Assembly (NCBI GenBank): GCA_000242815.2
Contig: AHHB01000021.1
Location: forward strand, 62,001-126,000
From: Janthinobacterium lividum PAMC 25724
GTDB taxonomy: Bacteria > Pseudomonadota > Gammaproteobacteria > Burkholderiales > Burkholderiaceae_D
Length of the DNA: 64,000 nucleotides
Reading direction: 5' to 3'
Shown: positions 1 through 8,794 of the stretch, one piece after another
Numbering within the stretch: the stretch's first letter is position 1
Layout: each line of letters begins with the position of its first letter
The notes under the pieces: model-generated
What the model was told of the DNA's origin: nothing
The model's database searches: none
The model's input: the letters and a program-made list of their open reading frames with translations, nothing else
Position numbers and translations under genes: made by a program

Positions 1-1
1 C

Positions 2-115
2 CAGTGCAGCCACTGCGGCTTCAAGGCACGCCAGTTTTACTGGCATTGCCCGGGCTGCAACAAGTGGGAAACCTACCCACCACGCCGCACGGAAGAGTTA
101 AATGTCATGAACTGA
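2..115 (+). CDS. lapB: LapB (YciM) C-terminal end, partial
   Basis: Only the last 37 codons are inside the window, and the gene begins upstream. The peptide carries two CxxC-type pairs (CSHCGF and CPGCNKWE), the rubredoxin-like metal-binding knuckle found at the C-terminus of lipopolysaccharide assembly protein B. LapB is an inner-membrane-anchored TPR protein that links LPS synthesis to FtsH-mediated turnover of LpxC (family knowledge). The next genes, ugd and rfaE1, also serve envelope sugar synthesis, which fits. The TPR part is not visible, so the call rests on the knuckle and the context. Confidence 0.8.
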   Translation, partial: QCSHCGFKARQFYWHCPGCNKWETYPPRRTEELNVMN

Positions 116-197
116 TTAATCGTACACGCCACCTTGCCTTGCGCAACGTGGCGTGTACTCGTATGTAACACCTATATTTCAGAAATACGGCACAACC

Positions 198-1565
198 ATG
201 AAAATTACCATTATCGGCACGGGCTATGTGGGCCTCGTGACGGGCGCCTGCCTGGCGGAGCTGGGCAACGACGTTTTTTGTCTCGATCTGGACGTACAGA
301 AGGTAGCCTTGCTCAACAGCGGCGGCATCCCTATCCATGAACCGGGCCTGGAAGAAGTCGTGGCGCGCAACCGCGCCGCCGGTCGCATGACCTTTTCCAC
401 CGATGTCGAGGCTGCCGCTGCGCACGGTGTGATGCAATTCATTGCCGTCGGCACGCCACCCGATGAAGATGGCTCGGCCGACCTGCAATACGTGCTCGCT
501 GCCGCACGCGGCATCGGCAAGTACATGACGGGCTTCAAGGTCATCGTCGACAAGTCGACCGTGCCCGTAGGCACGGCCGAAAGAGTGCGCGCCGCCATCC
601 AGGGCGAACTGGACGCGCGCGGCGTGACCGCCACGTTCTCGGTGGCGTCGAACCCGGAATTTCTCAAGGAAGGCGCGGCCGTCGAAGACTTCATGCGCCC
701 GGACCGCATCGTTATCGGCGTCGATGCCACGGCGGACGGCGAGCGCGCGCGCGAATTGCTGAAAAGCCTGTACGCGCCATTCAACCGCAATCACGAGCGC
801 ACCTACTGGATGGATGTGCGCTCGGCCGAATTTACGAAGTATGCGGCGAATGCCATGCTGGCCACGCGTATTTCCTTCATGAATGAACTGGCGAACCTGG
901 CCGACAAGGTGGGCGTCGATATCGAAGCCGTACGCCACGGCATCGGTTCCGATCCGCGCATCGGCCATAGCTTCCTGTACGCGGGCTGCGGCTATGGCGG
1001 CTCGTGCTTCCCGAAAGACGTGCAGGCGCTCGAACGCACGGCGCGCGGCCACGGCCAGGAATTACTCATCCTGCGCGCCGTCGAAGCCGTCAACGACCGG
1101 CAGAAGCAGGTGTTGGGCGGGAAAGTGGTCGCGCGCTTCGGTGCGGACCTGACGGGCCGGCATTTTGCCGTATGGGGACTGGCCTTCAAGCCGAACACGG
1201 ACGATATGCGCGAAGCGTCTGCGCGCGTGCTGCTGGCGGACTTGCTGGCGCGGGGCGCCACGGTAGCCGTCTACGATCCTGTTGCAATGACCGAGGCAAA
1301 GCGGGTGCTGCAACTGGACTTGACGCCGGAGCAATTGGCGCAGGTGCGCTTTGCCGACAGCCCGCTCGACGCCCTGACGGATGCCGATGCCTTGGCCATC
1401 GTGACTGAATGGAAAGCCTTCCGTAGCCCGGATTTCGAGCAGATCAAGGCGCGCCTGAAGCAGCCCGTGATCTTTGACGGGCGCAACCTGTTCGAGCCGG
1501 CCATCATGGTCGAGGCGGGCATCGAATATCACGGGATTGGTCGCTCGATCCTGACACGCGCATGA
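198..1565 (+). CDS. ugd: UDP-glucose 6-dehydrogenase
   Basis: Oxidises UDP-glucose to UDP-glucuronate with two NAD+, feeding capsule, exopolysaccharide or LPS modification in the cytoplasm. The 455-residue protein opens with the Rossmann motif [17 protein letters not shown], has the NAD-binding stretch STVPVGTAE, and carries the catalytic cysteine in [11 protein letters not shown] at about residue 270. The middle and C-terminal domains ([18 protein letters not shown] onward) are complete. ATG 198 is chosen because the dinucleotide fold begins at once; an in-frame start at 153 would add 15 residues unlike the family. No clear ribosome site precedes it. The stop overlaps the rfaE1 start by 4 bp (ATGA), so the two are probably translationally coupled. 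Confidence 0.95.
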   Translation: MKITIIGTGYVGLVTGACLAELGNDVFCLDLDVQKVALLNSGGIPIHEPGLEEVVARNRAAGRMTFSTDVEAAAAHGVMQFIAVGTPPDEDGSADLQYVLAAARGIGKYMTGFKVIVDKSTVPVGTAERVRAAIQGELDARGVTATFSVASNPEFLKEGAAVEDFMRPDRIVIGVDATADGERARELLKSLYAPFNRNHERTYWMDVRSAEFTKYAANAMLATRISFMNELANLADKVGVDIEAVRHGIGSDPRIGHSFLYAGCGYGGSCFPKDVQALERTARGHGQELLILRAVEAVNDRQKQVLGGKVVARFGADLTGRHFAVWGLAFKPNTDDMREASARVLLADLLARGATVAVYDPVAMTEAKRVLQLDLTPEQLAQVRFADSPLDALTDADALAIVTEWKAFRSPDFEQIKARLKQPVIFDGRNLFEPAIMVEAGIEYHGIGRSILTRA

Positions 1566-2515
1566 GTGCCCACGCGGTGGCAGCCTTGACGGCGCCGGCC
1601 GCGCTGGCCCAGGTGCGCCTGCTGGTGGTGGGCGATGTGATGCTCGACCGTTACTGGTTCGGCGAGGTCAGCCGTATTTCGCCGGAGGCACCGGTGCCTA
1701 TCGTACGCATCGAAAAGCGCGAAGAGCGCCTCGGTGGCGCTGCCAACGTGGCGCGCAACGCGGCCGCGCTGGGAGCGAAGACGAGCTTGCTGGGCGTAGT
1801 CGGCGACGACGAGGCTGGCAGCGAAGTCGAGCGCCTGCTTGAAGGTGGCGGCATCCACAGCTATCTGCAGCGCGATGCGGCCATTTCCACCATCATCAAG
1901 TTGCGCGTGATCGGTCGCCAGCAACAAATGCTGCGCATCGACTTCGAGGATGCGCCCAGCGATACGGTGCTGCGCGACAAGCTCAAGCAGTTCAATGCGC
2001 TGCTGCCGCACTACGACGTGGTGATACTGTCGGACTACGCCAAGGGCAGCCTGGTGAATGTGTCCGAGATGATCAAGGCGGCCAGGGCCGCTGGAAAGAT
2101 CGTCATGGTTGACCCAAAAGGTGATGATTTTAATCGCTATGCGGGAGCGTCAGTGCTCACTCCGAACAAGTCCGAACTACGCCGCGTGGTTGGAAACTGG
2201 AATACGGAAGAGCAATTGACGCAACGCGCGCAGCAGATGCGCGCGCAACTCGGCCTGGACGCTTTACTGCTGACCCGCTCGGAAGAGGGCATGAGCTTGT
2301 ACACGGCCGATGAGGTGCTGCACATGCCGACCGATGCGCGCGAAGTGTTCGACGTTTCGGGCGCTGGCGACACAGTGATCGCCACCATGGCGGCCATGCT
2401 GGGCGCCGGCATGGGCCTGGGCGATGCCGTGCGTACGGCCAACCGGGCCGGCGGCATCGTCGTCGGCAAGCTGGGCACGGCCACCGTGACCCGCGAAGAG
2501 TTGTTCCCGCAGTAA
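1562..2515 (+). CDS. rfaE1: D-glycero-beta-D-manno-heptose-7-phosphate kinase (HldE1/RfaE domain I)
   Basis: A PfkB-family sugar kinase of 317 residues that phosphorylates heptose 7-phosphate at C1 on the way to ADP-heptose for LPS inner core. Visible are the N-terminal substrate motif [21 protein letters not shown], the glycine-rich GGAANVARN and the C-terminal PfkB signature [15 protein letters not shown] with the catalytic Asp. It lacks the C-terminal nucleotidyltransferase domain of the fused E. coli HldE, so this is the split (HldA) form and the adenylyltransferase must lie elsewhere. It overlaps ugd by 4 bp. No terminator is obvious in the 176 bp before the next gene. Confidence 0.93.
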   Translation: MSAHAVAALTAPAALAQVRLLVVGDVMLDRYWFGEVSRISPEAPVPIVRIEKREERLGGAANVARNAAALGAKTSLLGVVGDDEAGSEVERLLEGGGIHSYLQRDAAISTIIKLRVIGRQQQMLRIDFEDAPSDTVLRDKLKQFNALLPHYDVVILSDYAKGSLVNVSEMIKAARAAGKIVMVDPKGDDFNRYAGASVLTPNKSELRRVVGNWNTEEQLTQRAQQMRAQLGLDALLLTRSEEGMSLYTADEVLHMPTDAREVFDVSGAGDTVIATMAAMLGAGMGLGDAVRTANRAGGIVVGKLGTATVTREELFPQ

Positions 2516-2691
2516 TCCGCCTTTGTATTGCCTCTCCGGCCTGCGCCCGCTGTTTGATCTGGCGCAGGCTTTCTGTGCCTTGCGCGGTGCCGTCTTGTCA
2601 ACCGTATCACCTCCCAGCCGTTAAAACGCTCAAGGCGCTGTTCCTCCCTTGCGTTCGAGTTATCTTGCAACCACACCACGGAGAGATACCC

Positions 2692-3195
2692 ATGTTCAAA
2701 AAAATATTGTTGGCCATCGTCACCCTGATCGCGACAATGGGATTTGCTTTTGCCCAGGTCGATGTCAACAAGGCGGACCAGGCAGCACTCGACAGCGTCA
2801 AGGGCATCGGCCCCAGCACCTCGAAAGCCATCGTTGATGAACGCAGCAAGGGCGGCGCCTTCAAGGATTGGGCCGATTTCGAAAGCCGCGTGAAGGGCAT
2901 TGGACCGAAAAGCGCCATGAAACTGTCCGAGGCGGGCTTGCAGGTAAATGGCCAGGCCAAGTCCGGCGCGCCAGCGGCGCCGATGGCGAAAGCTGCTCCG
3001 GCAAAAGCTGCTGTGAAGGACGTTGCAGCGAAAGAAGCCGCAGCGAAGCCAGCTGCTGCGATCGACACCGCTGCGGCGCCAGCCAAGACAGCCGCTGAAA
3101 CGAAGAAGGAAGCCAAGGCTGCCGCGGCGGCTGCGAAGAAAGAAGCGAAACTCACTGCAGCCGATGCGAAGAAGGCTGAAGCCGAGAAGAAGTAA
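2692..3195 (+). CDS. ComEA-like helix-hairpin-helix protein with Ala/Lys-rich tail
   Basis: A 167-residue exported protein. Residues 1-22 form a signal peptide (MFKKILLAIVTLIATMGFAFA). Residues 23-85 hold two helix-hairpin-helix motifs (VDVNKADQAALDSVKGIGPS and FESRVKGIGPKSAMKLSE), typical of ComEA-family DNA-binding proteins that pull transforming DNA into the periplasm. From about residue 95 the chain is almost only Ala, Lys and Glu, a basic low-complexity tail that ComEA itself lacks. ATG 2692 has a good GGAGAG ribosome site 6 bp upstream, while the longer frame from 2554 has no leader logic. A role in DNA uptake is inferred from the family. A terminator follows at 3261. Confidence 0.8.
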   Translation: MFKKILLAIVTLIATMGFAFAQVDVNKADQAALDSVKGIGPSTSKAIVDERSKGGAFKDWADFESRVKGIGPKSAMKLSEAGLQVNGQAKSGAPAAPMAKAAPAKAAVKDVAAKEAAAKPAAAIDTAAAPAKTAAETKKEAKAAAAAAKKEAKLTAADAKKAEAEKK

Positions 3196-3260
3196 CTGTG
3201 TCGCTGTCAACTGTATAGCTGTCAAGCGTGTTGTGTGGTGGTGCCGCGCAACACGTGCAG

Positions 3261-3299
3261 AAAACCCCGTGTGGTACCGGCCGCGCGGGGTTTTTTATT
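3261..3299 (+). terminator. Rho-independent terminator after the ComEA-like gene
   Basis: A 9-bp stem (AAAACCCCG at 3261-3269 with CGGGGTTTT at 3286-3294) with a 16-nt loop runs into a T-tract ending near 3297. It lies 65 bp past the ComEA-like stop codon. Confidence 0.8.
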
Positions 3300-3720
3300 G
3301 TGTCCGCCTTGCGGCTGATCGGTGGTGTCGGCCGCATACTGGCAGACCTTGCCGTCGCGCTACGCTGACGACAGGGAAATCTGCTGCATACGGGCCTGGA
3401 GCCCGAGGCGACTGGCCTGGGCTGGCTCGTCTGGGTGGCTTCGGGCATGAGTTGGGCCGTGCTGCCGGGTATCACTGATGCATGGACTGAATAAGCAAAT
3501 TACTAAAATAACTAATCGCCACGCGTCCAGCGCAGGCGCGTGCAGCCAGCTGGAACAGCGTGCGCGGCAAGCTTTGCATGGCGCAAAGCCAGGCGCCATG
3601 CGACTTGGCACGCGGCTGGGTGGAGCCGGCGTTGCCTGGCAGCACGGCAGTTTTTAGCCATGCGCCGTCCAGCATCTCATATTAGAATGGGTCTTTGTTG
3701 ACATGACTCAAATAGACACA
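3300..3720. other. Non-coding stretch, possible decayed ORF
   Basis: About 420 bp without a convincing gene. From 3303 the plus strand can be read as a hydrophobic peptide (LRLIGGVGRILADLAVALR), a TGA at 3364-3366, then in the same frame GLEPEATGLGWLVWVASG and onward to a TAA at 3492. That could be a decayed membrane-protein fragment, but I recognise no family. The remaining stretch up to cysM shows no clear promoter or repeat. Confidence 0.3.
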
Positions 3721-4623
3721 ATGGCTTACAAGACACTTGAAGATACGATAGGCAATACCCCGCTGGTGCAACTGACGCGCTTGCCGGGCGCTGATGCGAT
3801 AGCGCGCAACAATGTCATCCTCGGCAAGCTGGAAGGCAATAACCCTGCCGGCTCCGTGAAGGATCGCGCCGCCATGTCCATGCTCAAGCGCGCTGAAGAG
3901 CGCGGTGCCATCAAGCCAGGCGATACCTTGATCGAGGCTACCAGCGGGAACACGGGCATCGCGCTGGCCATGGCCGCCGCCTTGCGTGGCTACAAGATGC
4001 TGTTGTTGATGCCGGACAATCTCAGTGTGGAGCGCCGCCAGAGCATGGCCGCCTATGGCGCCGATATCTTGCTCACGCCGAGGACCGGCGGCATGGAATA
4101 TGCGCGCGACCTGGCCGAGCAGATGCAGAAAGATGGCCGCGGCATTATTCTCGACCAGTTCGCCAATGAAGATAATTCGCGTGCGCACTATGAAAGCACG
4201 GGCCCTGAAATCTGGCGCGATACGCATGGTCAGGTGACGCATTTTGTGAGCGCCATGGGCACGACGGGCACCATCATGGGCGTGTCGCGCTATTTGAAGG
4301 AACAGAATCGCGCCATCCAGATCATCGGCGCACAGCCCGAAGATGGCTCGCAGATTCCTGGCATCCGTAAATGGCCGGAAGCGTACTTGCCGAAAATTTT
4401 CGAAAAGTCGCGCGTGGACCAGGTGGAATACGTGAGCCAGGGCGCGGCCGAGCGCATGGCGCGTAGTCTGGCGGCGCAAGAGGGCTTGTTCTGTGGTGTT
4501 TCGGCAGCCGGCGCCTGCGAAATCGCGTTGCGCATCTCGCAAACGGTGGAAAACGCAACGATCGTGTTTATCGTCTGCGATCGCGGCGACCGCTATCTCT
4601 CGACCGGTGTCTTTCCGGCCTGA
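3721..4623 (+). CDS. cysM: Cysteine synthase B (O-acetylserine sulfhydrylase)
   Basis: A PLP-dependent enzyme of 300 residues that makes cysteine from O-acetylserine and sulfide, or thiosulfate in the CysM type. The PLP lysine lies in EGNNPAGSVKDRAAMSM at about residue 45, followed by the substrate loop EATSGNTGIALA and the phosphate-binding stretch around SAMGTTGTIMGVSRYLKE. The MPDNLSVERR segment and overall length match CysM better than CysK. ATG 3721 (MAYKTLEDTIGNTPL) matches the usual family start, though an in-frame ATG at 3703 would add six residues. Neither has a strong ribosome site. It is separated from both neighbours and is probably monocistronic. Confidence 0.93.
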   Translation: MAYKTLEDTIGNTPLVQLTRLPGADAIARNNVILGKLEGNNPAGSVKDRAAMSMLKRAEERGAIKPGDTLIEATSGNTGIALAMAAALRGYKMLLLMPDNLSVERRQSMAAYGADILLTPRTGGMEYARDLAEQMQKDGRGIILDQFANEDNSRAHYESTGPEIWRDTHGQVTHFVSAMGTTGTIMGVSRYLKEQNRAIQIIGAQPEDGSQIPGIRKWPEAYLPKIFEKSRVDQVEYVSQGAAERMARSLAAQEGLFCGVSAAGACEIALRISQTVENATIVFIVCDRGDRYLSTGVFPA

Positions 4624-4860
4624 GTACGCACGCCCAGGCAAACCCACTGCGCGGCGCACCGCCTTGGTGCATCGGCTTGGCTGCCGCGTGCGGCTGCCCG
4701 CTGGCGTTTCTTGGTCATATATCGCCGCCGCTCGCTACGCTTCGATTGCGCGTCGGTACAGCGTGGGGGGGGGGAGCGGATATTGGCCAGATCGGCCTGA
4801 GAATGACGAGAAATACCCCCTCCCCACGGCAGGGAGGGAAAACCTGCGCAAGCGGCAGGA
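4624..4860. other. Intergenic region with a G10 homopolymer and GC hairpin
   Basis: No gene is seen. A run of ten G residues lies at 4765-4774. About 45 bp further a 7-bp hairpin (CCCTCCC at 4818-4824 with GGGAGGG at 4832-4838) sits between the convergent ends of cysM and the small HTH-like gene. It lacks a T-tract on either strand, so terminator function is only possible. Confidence 0.4.
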
Positions 4861-5193
4861 TCAGCCTTGTGACGTTTCGCCTTCTTTTGGCTTGAATTGC
4901 TTGTCGCTGATGCGGAATTTATTACGACGGTCACCCATCAGGTAACGCAGGTCGCGGATGCTCAGGTCGCTCACTTCGTGCATGCGGATCAGCAGCGATG
5001 CGCCGACAGGCAGGCGGTGGTGACGGATTTTGCTGATCACCGGTGGCGCCACTTCCAGCGCGCGGGACAGCGCTGCGTCGTTTTTCAGGCGCAAGTTTTC
5101 GATCAGGGTATCGAGCAATCTGTTTGGGTTGTATTGGAGCAGATCGTCGGAGTCCGAATCGCTGTTCATATCAATGCCGACTTGGTTTGTCAT
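4861..5193 (-). CDS. Small HTH-like protein, putative regulator
   Basis: A 110-residue cytoplasmic protein of unknown function. After an acidic, serine-rich start (NSDSDSDDLL) comes a region that looks like a Cro/phage-repressor type helix-turn-helix (LIENLRLKNDAALSRALEVA, then PPVISKIRHHRLPVGASLL), followed by HEVSDLSIRDLRYLMGDRR. This suggests DNA binding, but no named family is recognised. The start at 5193 is chosen because AGAAGGA lies 11 bp upstream; a second Met eight codons later is possible. About 440 bp of AT-rich DNA lies upstream. Similar small proteins occur in Oxalobacteraceae (general impression, not searched). Confidence 0.6.
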   Translation of the reverse strand: MTNQVGIDMNSDSDSDDLLQYNPNRLLDTLIENLRLKNDAALSRALEVAPPVISKIRHHRLPVGASLLIRMHEVSDLSIRDLRYLMGDRRNKFRISDKQFKPKEGETSQG

Positions 5194-5631
5194 GATGTTA
5201 ATGTTCCTTCTGTAGTTGCACTGCAAAGTAAAAAACACTCGGAGCTCGCTCTTGCTGCGTTCATGTTCATTCTTTACTAAAAGGAACGAATTCACACACG
5301 GGACGATCCGGGATACAGTTTTTCATGATATATACACAATTGTACAGCAGGATTCAATTTCAGACTGGAAAGTCTCAAAATCTTGCTTTGTATAAAATAA
5401 GTGTTGTCTTGCTGCAACAGATATTTATTCTTTATTATGCTCTATGGTAGAGCAAAAATTGTATTTTTAAATAAGTTAATTATAAAGTAATTTCTGTATC
5501 CGGCGTCGCACAAAGGCTGGCGAGCGAGGCTGGCTCATGGTATCGGCCCCACCATAGACTTATTTGCTGCTTGCTTCAACATCGCTTACGCTTTCTTACA
5601 AGTAATATTATAACCTTAGACTGACTTTCGG
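5194..5631. other. AT-rich intergenic region
   Basis: 438 bp without a gene, between the 5' end of the HTH-like gene and the 3' end of mltB (both minus strand). The part from 5320 to 5500 is strikingly AT-rich for this genome. It may hold the promoter of the HTH-like gene, but I cannot place -10/-35 boxes with confidence. Confidence 0.5.
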
Positions 5632-6795
5632 TTAGCGTGCGCGTACTTGGCTGATGGCCTTGCCCAAGTCGATCACGGACATGGCATAAAAGTAACTTCT
5701 ATTGTACTGAGTTATAGCAAAGAAGTTATTGCTTGCCAAGTGGTACTCAGTTGCTTCTGAACCATTTTGCAGGTCAATCAAGCCGAACAGCATGTTGCGA
5801 GGCGTGGATGTCATGCTGCTCACGCCGGCCTCTTGCAGTTCTTCCAGTCGGTACTTCGCTTGCAAGCCTTGGCCGATGAACTTTTCCCACGCGTGGCTGG
5901 ACGAGACGCTGACGCGGTACGTGCTGATGGCCGGGTCATCGCGCCGCCAGCCGTGTTCGACCAGGAAATGTGCCACGCTGCCGATGGCGTCGGCGGTAGA
6001 ATTGCGCAGGTCGATATGGCTATCGCCATCGAAGTCCAGCGCGTATTTCATGATGCTGCTGGGCATGAACTGGGGCAGGCCGATAGCGCCCGCATACGAA
6101 CCGAGCAGTGTCAATGGATCGATGCCATCCTTGCGCGCATACAGTAGCGCGTTTTCCAGCTCTCCCTTGAAAAACTCCATGCGCGCAGCGCGCGTGGGGC
6201 TTTCCGGGTAGGAAAACGCCAGCGTCGTCAGCGCATCGAGCACGCGGAAACGACCGGTGTTGCGTCCGTACACGGTTTCCACGCCGATGATGCCGACGAT
6301 GATTTCGGCTGGCACGCCATACTCGCGCTCGGCGCGCGCCAGCGCTTCCGCGTTCTCTTCCCAGAATTTCACGCCCGCATCGATGCGCACGGGCTCGATG
6401 AAGCGCGCGCTGTAGGCTTGCCAGTTCTTCGGCTTGCCCGGCGGCGCTGGCTTCATCAATTGCGCGGTCGACTCGACGTAGCGCACTTTGCCAATCAGGG
6501 TATCGAGTTCGGCGCGGTCAAAGCCATGCTTGGCGGACATCTCGTCGAGGAAGGCGCGTACTTCTTTCCAGTTGGCATAGTCGACAAACTCGCCTTCGAA
6601 GTCGAATTTTGCCGGTGTTTGCTTGGCCGTCGCCTTGCTGGGCGGCGCCTTGGCCGCGCGCATGGCACGGGCGCGGTCGGCGGCAGAGATATTGTTGTTT
6701 TCGCTAGCGTGCGCCGTTGCCAGGCACAGCGGGAGGGCGAGGAGCAGGCACAGGGCAGAGGTTTTGATCGGTAACAAGGAGCGTCTCATCGGCAT
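5632..6795 (-). CDS. mltB: Lytic murein transglycosylase B
   Basis: A periplasmic enzyme that cleaves the MurNAc-GlcNAc bond of peptidoglycan, leaving 1,6-anhydro-MurNAc ends. The roughly 387-residue protein starts with a signal peptide (SALCLLLALPLCLATAHASE) without a lipobox, so it is a soluble rather than a lipoprotein form. The catalytic Glu lies in GIIGVETVYGRNTGRFRVLD, and GSYAGAIGLPQFMPSS and DFDGDSHIDLRNS are family signatures. The start is uncertain: Met codons at 6834, 6795 and 6789 are all in frame without a clear ribosome site, and 6795 gives the most normal leader. It stands alone between AT-rich regions. Confidence 0.9.
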   Translation of the reverse strand: MPMRRSLLPIKTSALCLLLALPLCLATAHASENNNISAADRARAMRAAKAPPSKATAKQTPAKFDFEGEFVDYANWKEVRAFLDEMSAKHGFDRAELDTLIGKVRYVESTAQLMKPAPPGKPKNWQAYSARFIEPVRIDAGVKFWEENAEALARAEREYGVPAEIIVGIIGVETVYGRNTGRFRVLDALTTLAFSYPESPTRAARMEFFKGELENALLYARKDGIDPLTLLGSYAGAIGLPQFMPSSIMKYALDFDGDSHIDLRNSTADAIGSVAHFLVEHGWRRDDPAISTYRVSVSSSHAWEKFIGQGLQAKYRLEELQEAGVSSMTSTPRNMLFGLIDLQNGSEATEYHLASNNFFAITQYNRSYFYAMSVIDLGKAISQVRAR

Positions 6796-7267
6796 TGGGT
6801 TGGCAGGCGGCGCAAGCTGCGCCGCACGCGGCATTATTTATCTGGGTTGGCATCACCATACTGCATCGTGGCATAGATTGCCAGAACCTGAGTGATGGTG
6901 GCGTGCGCCCCGGTTTTGCTGTCATCGAGGCCGGCCAGGGCGCAGCAGGGCGGGCGCTGCCGCAGCGCTGCTCGCACCCGGTTGGTGTGCACGGCGTGAA
7001 CAGTTCGCTGGTGTATTTTTAAAAGCGTAGTATTTTTATCACAGGAGCATGGATTATTTAATTTACAATCGCTTTGACCAGGTCAAACGGCGCCGACCGC
7101 GCGCCACGCGCTCGTGGTAGATTAGCATGACAGCAAAAGTGGCAAGGAAGGCATAGACCAGCCGGTGATTGTATGCGAGAACGCGCCAGGCAGGAATGCC
7201 TTGCAGCGATTCCGGCGCGCTTCCCGGCATGGATAGAGAGCAGAGACAGAGGTAACCAGTACAGCGC
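6796..7267. other. Intergenic region between mltB and the HDAC-family gene
   Basis: About 470 bp lies between the two divergent genes. It holds a possible 55-residue membrane ORF on the minus strand (listed separately) and a 23-codon plus-strand ORF at 7049-7120 with AGGAG upstream. Otherwise I see no repeat or clear regulatory site. Confidence 0.4.
7063..7230 (-). CDS. Possible small single-pass membrane protein
   Basis: A 55-codon reading frame whose centre, LVYAFLATFAVMLIYHE, looks like a transmembrane helix followed by a basic end (RVARGRRRLTWSKRL), the positive-inside pattern of a small inner-membrane protein. Codon third positions are moderately GC-rich, near those of neighbouring genes. 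There is no clear ribosome site and no recognised family, and the frame could extend to 7281, overlapping the start of the divergent HDAC-family gene. It may be spurious. Confidence 0.25.
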   Translation of the reverse strand: MPGSAPESLQGIPAWRVLAYNHRLVYAFLATFAVMLIYHERVARGRRRLTWSKRL

Positions 7268-8194
7268 ATGAGCACAGCCATTTATACCCATCCCGATTGT
7301 CAGCGCCACGAAATGGGCGACTGGCACCCTGAATCGCCGGCCCGCTTGCAGGCCATCAACGATCAATTGATACTCGCGCACATCAGCGACCTGGTCGAGC
7401 ACCGCGACGGCGCGCGCGCGCAATTGTCCGATATCGAGCGCAATCATAGCGCCATGGCCATCGGTCTGGTGCGCGACAACGTGCCGTCCGAGGGCGATTA
7501 CTATCCGCTCGACGGCGATACCTTGCTCAACGCACACAGCTACGACGCGGCGCTCGCTGCCGCTGGTTCGGCCGTGACTGCCACGGATGCCGTCATCGAT
7601 GGCGAGATCAGCAACGCCTTTTGCGCGATCCGCCCGCCCGGCCACCATGCACGGCCCAGTGAACCCATGGGTTTCTGCCTGTTCAACAATGTCGCTATCG
7701 CTGCCAAGCATGCGCTCGACGTGCGCGGCCTGGAACGCGTCGCCATCGTCGACTTTGACGTGCACCACGGCAATGGCACGGCCGAATCCGTGGCGCACGA
7801 TCCACGCATCCTGATGGTGAGTTTTTTCCAGCACCCTTTTTATCCCTACAGTGATGTCGAGTCTTACACGGATACGCGCGTCAACGTGCCGGTGCCGGCC
7901 CGCTCGAAGGGCGATGCGGTGCGTCAGTTGGTGCTCGACCACTGGCTGCCGGCGCTGCACCGGCAGCAGCCGCAGATGATTTTCATTTCCGCTGGTTTTG
8001 ATGCCCACCGCGAAGACGACGTGGGTGGCATGGGCTTGGTGGAGGCCGACTATACTTGGCTGACGCAGCAGATGATGAGCGTGGCTGATCAGTATGGCAA
8101 AGGCCGCATCGTCAGCTGCCTCGAAGGAGGCTATAACCTGTCGTCGCTGGGCCGTAGCGTGGCCGCGCATGTGAAGGCGCTGGCGGAGCTGTAA
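7268..8194 (+). CDS. Histone-deacetylase-family amidohydrolase
   Basis: A 308-residue zinc-dependent deacetylase of the class II HDAC-like/acetoin-utilisation superfamily. Bacterial members remove acyl groups from polyamines or lysine side chains, and the true substrate is unknown here. The active-site series is complete: the N-terminal HPDCQRHEMGDWHPESPARL, RPPGHHARPSEPMGFC with the His-His dyad, DFDVHHGNGT with metal ligands, SAGFDAHRED and the terminal LEGGYN. GAGG lies upstream of the ATG at a long spacing. No operon partner is evident. Confidence 0.9.
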   Translation: MSTAIYTHPDCQRHEMGDWHPESPARLQAINDQLILAHISDLVEHRDGARAQLSDIERNHSAMAIGLVRDNVPSEGDYYPLDGDTLLNAHSYDAALAAAGSAVTATDAVIDGEISNAFCAIRPPGHHARPSEPMGFCLFNNVAIAAKHALDVRGLERVAIVDFDVHHGNGTAESVAHDPRILMVSFFQHPFYPYSDVESYTDTRVNVPVPARSKGDAVRQLVLDHWLPALHRQQPQMIFISAGFDAHREDDVGGMGLVEADYTWLTQQMMSVADQYGKGRIVSCLEGGYNLSSLGRSVAAHVKALAEL

Positions 8195-8250
8195 GGCTTG
8201 GGCTATAAGGCTCGGGCTGTAATGCTTGCGCTGTCCTGCGTATGCTGTCA

Positions 8251-8634
8251 CTACAGCAAGCTGGGCAGGCTGCGCGAATGCGTGTGGCGGTGGGTCTGGT
8301 AGTCGAGTGCGTCGCCGGCCATGAAGCGGTGCCACGCTTGGGTGTAGACGAGCGATGATTTCTCCGCGTCGAAGCTGTCGAGCTGCAACATGTCGCGCTG
8401 GTGCTTGATTTCATTGACCAGCTGGTCATACAGCATTTGCAAGCCATAGCTGTCGGCGCTCTGGCGTTTCAGGCGCTCTTCGAGTTGCATCACTCGCTGC
8501 TGCCACTGCCGGCATTGTTTCTCCCACTGCTGCATGCTGCCATGGCGCGGCACGGCCTTGGCGGGGCGCGCGCTGGCGCCGTCGCATTTCGTGTGCGTCG
8601 CTGGCGCCACGCCAGTGTGTTCCATTATCATCAT
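8251..8634 (-). CDS. Hypothetical protein with central coiled coil
   Basis: About 127 residues if started at the MMIMEH cluster (a GTG start at 8667 would add 11). The middle (QQWEKQCRQWQQRVMQLEE and onward) has heptad-like spacing rich in Gln, Glu, Arg and Leu, suggesting a coiled coil, and the end is His/Arg-rich (YQTHRHTHSRSLPSLL). There is no signal peptide or recognised domain. It is convergent with the HDAC-family gene. Function unknown. Confidence 0.55.
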   Translation of the reverse strand: MMIMEHTGVAPATHTKCDGASARPAKAVPRHGSMQQWEKQCRQWQQRVMQLEERLKRQSADSYGLQMLYDQLVNEIKHQRDMLQLDSFDAEKSSLVYTQAWHRFMAGDALDYQTHRHTHSRSLPSLL

Positions 8635-8794
8635 ATCGAGCTTTACCCAGCGCGTATTTCCCTGCACCTGGTGTCGCTAGCCTGGAAATAATTGCTTTTA
8701 ATTTAAGAGGCGATATTAGAGCACACTTTTTTGTTGCTTGCAGTAAATATAAAGATCCTTGCGGAACTAATCGACTTGACTTCCCTGCTGCGTA

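Noticed and set aside
7049-7120. 23-residue plus-strand ORF with AGGAG upstream
   Set aside because: Too short and Arg-rich without conservation evidence; could be chance.
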